From contig NC_044931.1 in assembly GCF_003576645.1 (NCBI RefSeq), forward strand, positions 8,169,565-8,233,564: DNA of 64,000 nucleotides. The letters are read 5' to 3'. Numbering within the stretch: position 1 is the first letter of the stretch; each line of letters starts with the position of its first letter. Source of the DNA: Ipomoea triloba (lineage: Eukaryota; Streptophyta; Magnoliopsida; Solanales; Convolvulaceae). The position numbers and the translations under genes were made by a program. This document shows, in pieces, positions 13,201 to 25,810 of the stretch. The notes beneath the pieces are model-generated. The model was not told where the DNA came from, ran no database searches, and worked only from the letters and a program-made list of their open reading frames with translations.

Positions 13201-16200
13201 CCATTAATTAGTAATTCAAATCTAGAATTGTATTACGAATAGGAACGTAGGGAAGAATATATATTTTATTAGGAATTCTATTTTAATTTACAATTGTATT
13301 AGGGATGGGAATTGTATTACTATATTTTACAATATTACGCAAACCATGATACTATCAGTCTGTTTTGGGCGGGATGTTACAACTGAGGATATAGTTTTTA
13401 TTAATAGTATAGATTGCATTGCAGAAAAATATATATACTGACTTACTACCATTAATTAGTAATTCTAGTCTAGAATTGTATTACGAATATGAACGTAGAG
13501 AAGAATATATTTTATTAGGAATTCTATTTTAATTTACAATTGTATTAGGGATAGGAATTGTATTACCATATTTTACAATATTACGCAAACCATAATATTA
13601 TAGGTCTTTTTTGGGCGGGAAATTAAAACTGAGGATATTGTTTTTATTAATAGTATAGATATTAATAGTATAGATTGCATTGCAGAGAAATATATATACG
13701 GAATTATTACCATTAATTAGTAATTCTAGTGTATAATTGTATTACGAATAGGAACGTAAGGAATAATATATTTTATTAGAAATTCTATTTTAATTTACAA
13801 TTGTATTAGGGATAGGAATTGTATTACCATATTTTACAATATTACGCACACAAAAATATTATAGGTCGATTTTGGGCGAGAAATTAAAACTGAGGATATT
13901 GTTTTTTATTAATAGTATAGATTGCATTGCAGAGAAATATATATACTGAATTATTACCATTAATTAGTAATTCTAGTCTATAATTGTATTACGAATAGGA
14001 ACGTAGGGGAGAATATATTTTATTAGGAATTCTATTTTAATTTACAATTGTATTAGGGATAGGAATTGTATTACCATATTTTACAATATACTGCAAACTA
14101 TAATATAATAGGTCTATTTTGGGCAGAAGTTAAAACTAAGGATTTTGTTTTTATTAATAGTATAGATTGCATTGCAGAGAAATATATATATTGAATTACT
14201 ACCATTAATTAGTAATTCAAGTCTATAATTGTACTACGAATAGGAACGTAGGAAAGAATATATTTTATTAGGAATTCTATTTTAATTTACAATTGTATTA
14301 GGGATAGGAATTGTATTACAATATTTTGAAATATAATGCAAACCATAATATTATAGGTCTGTTTTGGACGGGAAGTTAAAACTGAGGATATTGTTTTTAT
14401 TAATAGTATAGATAGATTGCATTGCAAAGAAATATATATACTGAATTATTACCATTAATTAGTAATTCAAATCTAGAATTGTATTACGAATAGGAACGTA
14501 GGGAAGAATATTTTTAATTTGGAATTTTATTTTAATTTACAATTGTATCAGGGATAGGAATTGTATTACCATATTTTACAATATTACGCACACATAAATA
14601 TTATAGGTCTGTTTTGGGCGGTAAGTTAAAACTGAGGATATTGTTTTTATTAATAGTATAGATAGATTGCAGTGCAGAGAAATATATATACTGAATTATT
14701 ATCATTAGTAATTCTAGTCTAGAATTGTATTACGAATAGGAACGCAGGGAAGAATATATATTTTATTAGGAATTCTATTTTAATTTACAATTGTATTATG
14801 GATAGGAATTGTATTATCATATTTTACAATATTACGCACACCATAATATTATAGGTCTGTTTTGGGCAGAAAGTTAAAACTGATGATATTGTTTTTATTA
14901 ATAGTATAGATAGATTGCATTACAGAGAAATATATATACTGAATTATTACCGTTAGTAATTCTAGTCTAGAATTGTATTACGAATATAAACGTATAGAAG
15001 AATATATTTTATTAGGAATTCTATTTTAATTTACAATTGTATTAGGGATAGGAATTGTATTACTATATTTTACAATATTACGCAAACCATGATACTATCA
15101 GTCTGTTTTGGGCGGGAAGTTACAACTGAGGATATAGTTTTTATTAATAGTATAGATTGCATTGCAGAAAAATATATATACTGACTTTATACCATTAATT
15201 AGTAATTCTAGTTTAGAATTGTATTACGAATATGAACGTAGAGAAGAATATATTTTATTAGGAATTCTATTTTAATTTACAATTGTATTAGGGATAGGAA
15301 TTGTATTACCATATTTTACAATATTACTCAAACCATAATATTATAGGTCCTTTTTGGGCGGGAAATTAAAACTGAGGATATTGTTTTTATTAATAGTATA
15401 GATTGCATTGCAGAGAAATATATATACGGAATTATTACCATTAATTAGTAATTCTAGTCTATAATTGTATTACGAATAGGAACTTAAGGAATAATATATT
15501 TTATTAGGAATTCTATTTTAATTTACAATTGTATTAGGGATAGGAATTGTATTACCATATTTTACAATATTACGCACACAAAAATATTATAGGTCGATTT
15601 TGGGCGTGAAATTAAAACTGAGGATATTGTTTTTATTAATAGTATAGATTGCATTGCAGAAAAATATATATACTGAATTATTACCATTAATTAGTAATTC
15701 TAGTCTATAATTGTATTACGAATAAGAACGTAGGAAAGAATATATATTATATTAGGAATTCTATTTTAATTTACAATTGTATTAGGGATAGGAATTGTAT
15801 TACCATATTTTACAATATAATGCAAAACATAATATTATAGGTCTGTTTTGGGCAGGAAGTTCAAACTGAGGATTTGGTTTTTATTAATAGTATAGATTGC
15901 ATTGTAGAGAAATATATATACTGAATTACTACCATTAATTAGTAATTCTAGTCTAGAATTGTATTACGAATTGGAACGTAGGAAGAATATATATTTTATT
16001 AGGAATTCTATTTTAATTTACAATTGTATTATGGATAGGAATTGTATTACCATATTTTACAATATTACGCACACAAAAATATTATAGGTCGATTTTGGGC
16101 GGGAAAATTAAAACTGAGGATATTGTTTTTATTAATAGTATAGATTGCATTGCAGAAAAATATCTATACTGACTTACTACCATTAATTAGTAATTCTAGT

Positions 16201-16825
16201 CTAGAATTGTATTACGAATATGAACGTAGAGAAGAATATATTTTATTAGGAATTCTATTTTAATTTACAATTGTATTAGGGATAGGAATTGTATTACCAA
16301 ATTTTACAATATTACGCAAACCATAATATTATAGGTCTTTTTTGGGCGGGAAATTAAAACTGAGGATATTGTTTTTATTAATAGTATCGATTGCATTGCA
16401 GAGAAATATATATACAGAATTATTACCATTAATTAGTAATTCTAGTGTATAATTGTATTACGAATAGGAACGTAAGGAATAATATATTTTATTAGGAATT
16501 CTATTTTAATTTACAATTGTATTAGGGATAGGAATTGTATTACCATATTTTACAATATTACGCACACAAAAATATTATAGGTCGATTTTGGGCGAGAAAT
16601 TAAAACTGAGGATATTGTTTTTTATTAATAGTATAGATTACATTGCAGAGAAATATATATACTGAATTATTACCATTAATTAGTAATTCTAGTCTATAAT
16701 TGTATTACGAATAGGAATTAAGGAATAATATATTTTATAAGGAATTCTATTTTAATTTACAATTGTATTAGGGATAGGAATTGTATTACCATATTTTACA
16801 ATATTACGCACACAAAAATATTATA

Positions 16826-18547
16826 GGTCGATTTTGGGCGAGAAATTAAAACTGAGGATATTGTTTTTTTTAATAGTATAGATTGCATTGCAGAAAAATA
16901 TCTATACTGACTTACTACCATTAATTAGTAATTCTAGTCTAGAATTGTATTACGAATATGAACGTAGAGAAGAATATATTTTATTAGGAATTCAATTTTA
17001 ATTTACAATTGTATTAAGGATAGGAATTGTATTACCATATTTTACAATATTACGCACACAAAAATATTATAGGTCGATTTTGGGCGAGAAATTAAAACTG
17101 AGGATATTGTTTTTTTTAATAGTATAGATTGCATTGCAGAAAAATATCTATACTGACTTACTACCATTAATTAGTAATTCTAGTCTAGAATTGTATTACG
17201 AATATGAACGTAGAGAAGAATATATTTTATTAGGAATTCAATTTTAATTTACAATTGTATTAAGGATAGGAATTGTATTACCATATTTTACAATATTACG
17301 CACACAAAAATATTATAGGTCGATTTTGGGCGAGAAATTAAAACTGAGGATATTGTTTTTTTTAATAGTATAGATTGCATTGCAGAAAAATATCTATACT
17401 GACTTACTACCATTAATTAGTAATTCTAGTCTAGAATTGTATTACGAATATGAACGTAGAGAAGAATATATTTTATTAGGAATTCAATTTTAATTTACAA
17501 TTGTATTAAGGATAGGAATTGTATTACCATATTTTACAATATTACGCACACAAAAATATTATAGGTCGATTTTGGGCGAGAAATTAAAACTGAGGATATT
17601 GTTTTTTTTAATAGTATAGATTGCATTGCAGAAAAATATCTATACTGACTTACTACCATTAATTAGTAATTCTAGTCTAGAATTGTATTACGAATATGAA
17701 CGTAGAGAAGAATATATTTTATTAGGAATTCAATTTTAATTTACAATTGTATTAAGGATAGGAATTGTATTACCATATTTTACAATATTACGCACACAAA
17801 AATATTATAGGTCGATTTTGGGCGAGAAATTAAAACTGAGGATATTGTTTTTTTTAATAGTATAGATTGCATTGCAGAAAAATATCTATACTGACTTACT
17901 ACCATTAATTAGTAATTCTAGTCTAGAATTGTATTACGAATATGAACGTAGAGAAGAATATATTTTATTAGGAATTCAATTTTAATTTACAATTGTATTA
18001 AGGATAGGAATTGTATTACCATATTTTACAATATTACGCACACAAAAATATTATAGGTCGATTTTGGGCGAGAAATTAAAACTGAGGATATTGTTTTTTT
18101 TAATAGTATAGATTGCATTGCAGAAAAATATCTATACTGACTTACTACCATTAATTAGTAATTCTAGTCTAGAATTGTATTACGAATATGAACGTAGAGA
18201 AGAATATATTTTATTAGGAATTCAATTTTAATTTACAATTGTATTAAGGATAGGAATTGTATTACCATATTTTACAATATTACGCACACAAAAATATTAT
18301 AGGTCGATTTTGGGCGAGAAATTAAAACTGAGGATATTGTTTTTTTTAATAGTATAGATTGCATTGCAGAAAAATATCTATACTGACTTACTACCATTAA
18401 TTAGTAATTCTAGTCTAGAATTGTATTACGAATATGAACGTAGAGAAGAATATATTTTATTAGGAATTCAATTTTAATTTACAATTGTATTAAGGATAGG
18501 AATTGTATTACCATATTTTACAATATTACGCAAACCATAATATTATA
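16826..18547. repeat. Homogenised block of seven 246-bp units
   Basis: Anchors at 16826, 17072, 17318, 17564, 17810, 18056, 18302 and 18548 are spaced exactly 246 bp. The seven units look near-identical and share private variants: AGGTCGATTTTGGGCGAGAA, TTGTTTTTTTTAATAG, AAATATCTATACTGAC and GGAATTCAATTTTAAT. This points to recent local amplification of one unit type, or to over-collapsed and re-expanded assembly of near-identical repeats. Confidence 0.93.
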
Positions 18548-18762
18548 GGTCTTTTTTGGGCGGGAAATTAAAACTGAGGATATTGTTTTTATTAATAGTA
18601 TCGATTACATTGCAGAGAAATATATATACGGAATTATTACCATTAATTAGTAATTCTAGTGTATAATTGTATTACGAATAGGAACGTAAGGAATAATATA
18701 TTTTATTAGGAATTCTATTTTAATTTACAATTGTATTAGGGATAGGAATTGTATTACCATAT

Positions 18763-18844
18763 TTTAGAATATTACGCACACAAAAATATTATAGGTCGAT
18801 TTTGTTTAGAATATTACGCACACAAAAATATTATAGGTCGATTT
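18763..18844. repeat. 41-bp internal duplication in a satellite unit
   Basis: The segment TTTAGAATATTACGCACACA through AGGTCGATTTTG occurs twice in direct succession, giving one lengthened unit right after the homogenised block. Confidence 0.85.
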
Positions 18845-19384
18845 TGGGCGAGAAATTAAAACTGAGGATATTGTTTTTTATTAATAGTATAGATTGCATT
18901 GTAGAGAAATATATATACTGAATTATTACCATTAATTAGTAATTCTAGTCTATAATTGTATTACGAATAGGAATTAAGGAATAATATATTTTATAAGGAA
19001 TTCTATTTTAATTTACAATTGTATTAGGGATAGGAATTGTATTAACATATTTTACAATATTACGCACACAAAAATATTATAGGTCGATTTTGGGCGTGAA
19101 ATTAAAACTGAGGATATTGTTTTTATTAATAGTATAGATTGCATTGCAGAGAAATATATATACTGAATTATTACCATTAATTAGTAATTCTAGTCTATAA
19201 TTGTATTACGAATAGGAACGTAGGGAAGAATATATTTTATTAGGAATTCTATTTTAATTTACAATTGTATTAGGGATAGGAACTGTATAACCATATTTTA
19301 CAATATAATGCAAACCATAATATTATAGGTCTGTTTTGGGCAGGAAGTTCAAACTGAGGATTTTGTTTTTATTAATAGTATAGA

Positions 19385-19760
19385 TTGCATTGCAGAAAAA
19401 TATCTTGTTTTTATTAATAGTATAGATTGCATTGCAGAAAAATATCTATACTGACTTACTACCATTAATTAGTAATTCTAGTAATATCTATACTGACTTA
19501 CTACCATTAATTAGTAATTCTAGTCTAGAATTGTATTACTTACTACCATTAATTAGTAATTCTAGTCTAGAATTGTATTACGAATATGAACGTAGAGAAG
19601 AATATATTTTATTAGGAATTCAATTTTAATTTACAATTGTATAATATATTTTATTAGGAATTCAATTTTAATTTACAATTGTATTAAGGATAGGAATTGT
19701 AATTCAATTTTAATTTACAATTGTATTAAGGATAGGAATTGTATTACCATATTTTACAAT
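19385..19760. repeat. Nested staircase of partial satellite copies
   Basis: Short overlapping pieces of one unit follow each other, each restarting a few tens of bases back. The stretch around GCATTGCAGAAAAATATCT is doubled, then TATCTATACTGACTTACTAC is doubled, then CTTACTACCATTAATTAG, TTTTATTAGGAATTCAATTT and TAAGGATAGGAATTGTA. It ends about 115 bp before an N gap. Stepwise slippage is possible, but the position beside a gap makes an assembly or polishing artefact at least as likely. Confidence 0.85.
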
Positions 19761-19875
19761 ATTACGCAAACCATAATATTATAGGTCTTTTTTGGGCGAG
19801 AAATTAAAACTGAGGATATTGTTTTTATTAATAGTATAGATTGCATTGCAGAGAAATATATATACGGAATTATTA

Positions 19876-20626
19876 NNNNNNNNNNNNNNNNNNNNNNNNN
19901 NNNNNNNNNNNNNNNNNNNNNNNNNNNNNNNNNNNNNNNNNNNNNNNNNNNNNNNNNNNNNNNNNNNNNNNNNNNNNNNNNNNNNNNNNNNNNNNNNNNN
20001 NNNNNNNNNNNNNNNNNNNNNNNNNNNNNNNNNNNNNNNNNNNNNNNNNNNNNNNNNNNNNNNNNNNNNNNNNNNNNNNNNNNNNNNNNNNNNNNNNNNN
20101 NNNNNNNNNNNNNNNNNNNNNNNNNNNNNNNNNNNNNNNNNNNNNNNNNNNNNNNNNNNNNNNNNNNNNNNNNNNNNNNNNNNNNNNNNNNNNNNNNNNN
20201 NNNNNNNNNNNNNNNNNNNNNNNNNNNNNNNNNNNNNNNNNNNNNNNNNNNNNNNNNNNNNNNNNNNNNNNNNNNNNNNNNNNNNNNNNNNNNNNNNNNN
20301 NNNNNNNNNNNNNNNNNNNNNNNNNNNNNNNNNNNNNNNNNNNNNNNNNNNNNNNNNNNNNNNNNNNNNNNNNNNNNNNNNNNNNNNNNNNNNNNNNNNN
20401 NNNNNNNNNNNNNNNNNNNNNNNNNNNNNNNNNNNNNNNNNNNNNNNNNNNNNNNNNNNNNNNNNNNNNNNNNNNNNNNNNNNNNNNNNNNNNNNNNNNN
20501 NNNNNNNNNNNNNNNNNNNNNNNNNNNNNNNNNNNNNNNNNNNNNNNNNNNNNNNNNNNNNNNNNNNNNNNNNNNNNNNNNNNNNNNNNNNNNNNNNNNN
20601 NNNNNNNNNNNNNNNNNNNNNNNNNN
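19876..20626. other. Assembly gap (751 N) in the satellite
   Basis: Run of N. The satellite continues on both sides in the same orientation, so the true number of units here is unknown. Confidence 1.
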
Positions 20627-20837
20627 TTGTTTTTATTAATAGTATAGATTGCATTGCAGAAAAATATCTATACTGACTTACTACCATTAATTAGTAATTC
20701 TAGTCTAGAATTGTATTACGAATATGAACGTAGAGAAGAATATATTTTATTAGGAATTCAATTTTAATTTACAACTGTATTAAGGATAGGAATTGTATTA
20801 CCATATTTTACAATATTACGCAAACCATAATATTATA

Positions 20838-23015
20838 GGTCTGTTTTGGGCGGGAAGTTAAAACTGAGGATATTGTTTTTATTAATAGTATAGATTGCAT
20901 TGCAGAGAAATATATATACTGAATTATTACCATTAGTAATTCTAGTCTAGAATTGTATTACGAATAGGAACGTAGGGAAGAATATATTTTATTAGGAATT
21001 CTATTTTAATTTACAATTGTATTAGGGATAGGAATTGTATTACCATATTTTACAATATTACGCAAACCATAATATTATAGGTCTGTTTTGGGCGGGAAGT
21101 TAAAACTGAGGATATTGTTTTTATTAATAGTATAGATTGCATTGCAGAGAAATATATATACTGAATTATTACCATTAGTAATTCTAGTCTAGAATTGTAT
21201 TACGAATAGGAACGTAGGGAAGAATATATTTTATTAGGAATTCTATTTTAATTTACAATTGTATTAGGGATAGGAATTGTATTACCATATTTTACAATAT
21301 TACGCAAACCATAATATTATAGGTCTGTTTTGGGCGGGAAGTTAAAACTGAGGATATTGTTTTTATTAATAGTATAGATTGCATTGCAGAGAAATATATA
21401 TACTGAATTATTACCATTAGTAATTCTAGTCTAGAATTGTATTACGAATAGGAACGTAGGGAAGAATATATTTTATTAGGAATTCTATTTTAATTTACAA
21501 TTGTATTAGGGATAGGAATTGTATTACCATATTTTACAATATTACGCAAACCATAATATTATAGGTCTGTTTTGGGCGGGAAGTTAAAACTGAGGATATT
21601 GTTTTTATTAATAGTATAGATTGCATTGCAGAGAAATATATATACTGAATTATTACCATTAGTAATTCTAGTCTAGAATTGTATTACGAATAGGAACGTA
21701 GGGAAGAATATATTTTATTAGGAATTCTATTTTAATTTACAATTGTATTAGGGATAGGAATTGTATTACCATATTTTACAATATTACGCAAACCATAATA
21801 TTATAGGTCTGTTTTGGGCGGGAAGTTAAAACTGAGGATATTGTTTTTATTAATAGTATAGATTGCATTGCAGAGAAATATATATACTGAATTATTACCA
21901 TTAGTAATTCTAGTCTAGAATTGTATTACGAATAGGAACGTAGGGAAGAATATATTTTATTAGGAATTCTATTTTAATTTACAATTGTATTAGGGATAGG
22001 AATTGTATTACCATATTTTACAATATTACGCAAACCATAATATTATAGGTCTGTTTTGGGCGGGAAGTTAAAACTGAGGATATTGTTTTTATTAATAGTA
22101 TAGATTGCATTGCAGAGAAATATATATACTGAATTATTACCATTAGTAATTCTAGTCTAGAATTGTATTACGAATAGGAACGTAGGGAAGAATATATTTT
22201 ATTAGGAATTCTATTTTAATTTACAATTGTATTAGGGATAGGAATTGTATTACCATATTTTACAATATTACGCAAACCATAATATTATAGGTCTGTTTTG
22301 GGCGGGAAGTTAAAACTGAGGATATTGTTTTTATTAATAGTATAGATTGCATTGCAGAGAAATATATATACTGAATTATTACCATTAGTAATTCTAGTCT
22401 AGAATTGTATTACGAATAGGAACGTAGGGAAGAATATATTTTATTAGGAATTCTATTTTAATTTACAATTGTATTAGGGATAGGAATTGTATTACCATAT
22501 TTTACAATATTACGCAAACCATAATATTATAGGTCTGTTTTGGGCGGGAAGTTAAAACTGAGGATATTGTTTTTATTAATAGTATAGATTGCATTGCAGA
22601 GAAATATATATACTGAATTATTACCATTAGTAATTCTAGTCTAGAATTGTATTACGAATAGGAACGTAGGGAAGAATATATTTTATTAGGAATTCTATTT
22701 TAATTTACAATTGTATTAGGGATAGGAATTGTATTACCATATTTTACAATATAATGCAAACCATAATATTATAGGTCTGTTTTGGGCGGGAAGTTAAAAC
22801 TGAGGATATTGTTTTTATTAATAATATAGATTGCATTGCAGAGAAATATATATACTGAATTATTACCATTAGTAATTCTAGTCTAGAATTGTATTACGAA
22901 TAGGAACGTAGGGAAGAATATATTTTATTAGGAATTCTATTTTAATTTACAATTGTATTAGGGATAGGAATTGTATTACCATATTTTACAATATTACGCA
23001 AACCATAATATTATA
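20838..23015. repeat. Homogenised block of nine 242-bp units
   Basis: Anchors at 20838, 21080, 21322, 21564, 21806, 22048, 22290, 22532, 22774 and 23016 are all 242 bp apart. Compared with the 246-bp form each unit lacks four bases (TACCATTAGTAATT in place of TACCATTAATTAGTAATT). The nine units look almost identical, with rare changes in the last one (ATAATGCAAACC, AATAATATAG). This is a second amplification event, independent of the 246-bp block. Confidence 0.93.
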
Positions 23016-23242
23016 GGTCTTTTTTGGGCGGGAAATTAAAACTGAGGATATTGTTTTTATTAATAGTATAGATTGCATTGCAGAGAAATATATATACGGA
23101 ATTATTACCATTAATTAGTAATTCTAGTGTATAATTGTATTACGAATAGGAACGTAAGGAATAATATATTTTATTAGGAATTCTATTTTAATTTACAATT
23201 GTATTAGGGATAGGAATTGTATTACCATATTTCACAATATTA

Positions 23243-23500
23243 TGCACACAAAAATATTATAGGTCGATTTTGGGCGGGAAATTAAGCACACAAAAATATT
23301 ATAGGTCGATTTTGGGCGGGAAATTAAAACTGAGGATATTGTTTTTATTAATAGTATAGATGAAATTAAAACTGAGGATATTGTTTTTATTAATAGTATA
23401 GATTGCATTGCAGAAAAATATATTGTTTTTATTAATAGTATAGATTGCATTGCAGAAAAATATATATTTTTTATTAATAGTATAGATTGCATTGCAGAAA
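23243..23500. repeat. Nested partial satellite copies near the array edge
   Basis: GCACACAAAAATATTATAGG with the following GGCGGGAAATTAA is doubled. The piece GATATTGTTTTTATTAATAG, then TATAGAT, is then present about four times with staggered starts. Same architecture as the staircase at 19385-19760. Confidence 0.85.
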
Positions 23501-23717
23501 AATATATATACTGAATTATTACCATTAATTAGTAATTCTAGTCTATAATTGTATTACGAATAGGAACGTAGGGAAGAATATATTATATTAGGAATTCTAT
23601 TTTAATTTACAATTGTATTAGGGATAGGAACTGTATTACCATATTTTTACGATATAATGGAAACCATAATATTATAGGTCTGTTTTGGGCAGGAAGTTCA
23701 AACTGAGGATTTTGTTT

Positions 23718-24391
23718 AAGACTAAGCTAAAATAATTCTCTTCTTCTTCCCCTAAGTGTGTTACACGAAAATGAGAGAGAGATAGGAGAGAGATGAGTGT
23801 GATCTTGTTTGATATTGTTCTTGAAGACCAAGCAATCAAGTACAAAGCCTCCATACCTCATTAATGTTACATTAAATGGCCAAATCTTAGTCTAGGATTG
23901 GATTTGCCACATGTCATCACCCCATGGATCCCTTATGAAGATATTAATTTAATTGGCCAGTTTGTGCTTAAATCTGATGAATGTTCGGAGGATTATAACT
24001 TAATTCGGGAAAATTCTAATACCAAAATTATCGTAAAAATATTCCCGTCGCAAATCACCAATTTTGGGAATTTTCCGGTATTCCGCCAAATTTAGGTTCA
24101 GAGTCCGTAACCATTTATCCCTTATGGTCCATTTAGAACTTCTCTTGAACTAATTAAAAATTCAGGCCTAATCGTATGATACTTAATAATCCCAATTCTG
24201 GAAAATTCGAATTGAATCTACGTCCTTAAAATTTCATCGATTCGTGACCGGTACGTAGTTCGCAGCTTATCGATAATTAGTCTTACTTATAAAAAAAATC
24301 CTTCTGAAGTACCGAGAGATCATCTCATAAGTGTCATAGCTTAAAAAATATTTTCGAGCCTTAACTTTGTCGGAAAAACCGAGGGGTTACA
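23718..24391 (+). mobile_element. Truncated LTR, 3' end only (same family)
   Basis: The sequence switches from satellite to the LTR 3' region. AAGACTAA is followed by the AGAGAGA-rich stretch, a CCACATGTCATCACCCCATG segment, GGAGGATTATAACTTAATTC, GTGACCGGTACGTAG and the terminus CGAGGGGTTACA. These match the last ~670 bp of LTRs A to D in order. The 5' ~2.8 kb is missing, so this is an old or recombined fragment. The satellite does not resume after it, so this marks the array boundary. Confidence 0.85.
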
Positions 24392-24758
24392 TGTACAATA
24401 TAATAATATAGTTGAATTTTCATATATTTGGTCAAGTATCTATTATCATAGCATACAAAATTAAAATTTTGTATGATTAATATAATCTCTAATCATGTAC
24501 ATATTTATATAAATTTATAGACAACAATTTACATAACTAAATTCAATTATTCCTAATCTTATTACATATATATTATAATTCTAACAATATGAATAATAAC
24601 TAAAAAAATTATACTTAGAAACTAAAACATGTAAATTTTAAATTTTGTATATGTAATTTTAAACTCTAATTAGACTCATTTTCTTATATGATTGTATAAT
24701 ATAGTGTATATACAAATAATATTTAATAATATGTATATATGCAAATTCTATAATATAA
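24392..24758. other. AT-rich intergenic sequence
   Basis: Very AT-rich, with many TATAAT/ATATAT runs. No repeat unit, open frame or RNA gene recognised. Confidence 0.6.
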
Positions 24759-24767
24759 TTTCTGTAA

Positions 24768-24857
24768 GAGAAAATTGTCATTTTGGTCCAATGACTATTG
24801 GAGTCTTGTTAATTGCATTCCACGACTTTTAAAACTGTTAATTTCGTACCTTAACTA
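24768..24857 (+). repeat. MULE left terminal inverted repeat
   Basis: 90 bp; pairs with 25572-25661 with about two mismatches (TTGTCATT against TTGCCATT; TTTTAAAAC against TTTCAAAAC). Confidence 0.88.
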
Positions 24858-25571
24858 TGCAATTTTTATCATTTTTGGTCCCTTCGGCCTAATTGCCGGC
24901 CAAATTACACCAATAAATTTTAATAGGCCGAATAATAAGGGTATTTTGGTCATTTTAAATGTCTTTTCTTTCTTCTTCATTCTTGAAGCTGTCGCCGGCA
25001 ACCATTTTCTTTCTTCTCCGTAAGCATGTAGCAGCAGCCAAAGTATCTATCCAAGCAAAACACTAAACACTTCTGCCACACATTACAACCTAGATTCTAA
25101 TTAAAAAATAAAATACACTATTTGAGAAGAAATTTCACGGCTTTAAAAGCATCCTAATTTTCCCTTCTAGAAATTGCTGTGAAACTCATTCATGGCCAAA
25201 TACATTGAAAGAATCAGACAGACCAATGATACAAAAAACAATAAATACGGAGGGGAAAGAAAAAAAAAATCCGAACCTCAGAGCTCTCTGTCGTCTGGTG
25301 GTCGTTGCTTAGTGACTTCTCTAATTTCGCAGTCACCTCACCGCTGGGAGATGAAACTGGAATTTTCCGGTGGGCTGTGGCTGAGAAATCACTCACGAAC
25401 GAAGGTCTGAGGTTGTCGGCGAGGATAAGAAAGAAGTCCGAATTTTGAAGAGAGTGTTCATGCCGCCGGAAACATGAACTCGTCGGAGAAGAAAAAAAAT
25501 AAAAGTAAAAAGACAAAAATACCCTCATTATATGGTCTATTAATATTCTCCGGTCAAATTTGGCCGGCAAT

Positions 25572-25661
25572 TAGTTAAGGTACGAAATTAACAGTTTTGA
25601 AAGTCGTGGAATGCAATTAACAAGACTCCAATAGTCATTGGACCAAAATGGCAATTTTCTC
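25572..25661 (-). repeat. MULE right terminal inverted repeat
   Basis: Inverted complement of 24768-24857; followed directly by the target duplication TTTCTGTAA. Confidence 0.88.
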
Positions 25662-25810
25662 TTTCTGTAATTATAATTTTGATAAGCCGTGAATTAACAT
25701 AGAAATATGCTTTAATTGTACAAACTTTTAAGTGAATTTTATATGTTTGTGCAAGAACGAAGTATATTTCAGGTGTTTATGGCACAACGATTGAAAACCG
25801 GGACCTAGGC

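Larger units (their letters stand above)
11734..23717. repeat. 246-bp satellite array, right segment
   Basis: Continuation of the same array in the same orientation and phase after LTR A, about 48 units including the N gap. Units are heterogeneous up to about 16.8 kb and then include two strongly homogenised blocks. The last unit is cut inside GAGGATTTTGTTT, where a truncated LTR copy begins. No gene is seen anywhere in this segment. Confidence 0.97.
24768..25661. mobile_element. Non-autonomous Mutator-like element (MULE)
   Basis: 894 bp bounded by a 9-bp direct repeat TTTCTGTAA (24759-24767 and 25662-25670). The first 90 bases, GAGAAAATTGTCATTTTGGT to ACCTTAACTA, are the inverted complement of the last 90 with about two mismatches. 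Long terminal inverted repeats and 9-bp target duplications are the hallmark of the Mutator superfamily. No transposase coding region is visible. The interior has a GCCGGCAA / TTGCCGGC theme, TCTTCTTC-rich stretches and an open minus-strand frame (25214-25570, 118 codons) with no recognised domain. High TIR identity suggests a fairly recent insertion. It lies just upstream of the kinase pseudogene. Confidence 0.88.

Noticed and set aside
19779..20687. Open frames of 268-302 codons across 20 kb
   Set aside because: They run through 751 N; the readable ends are satellite sequence.
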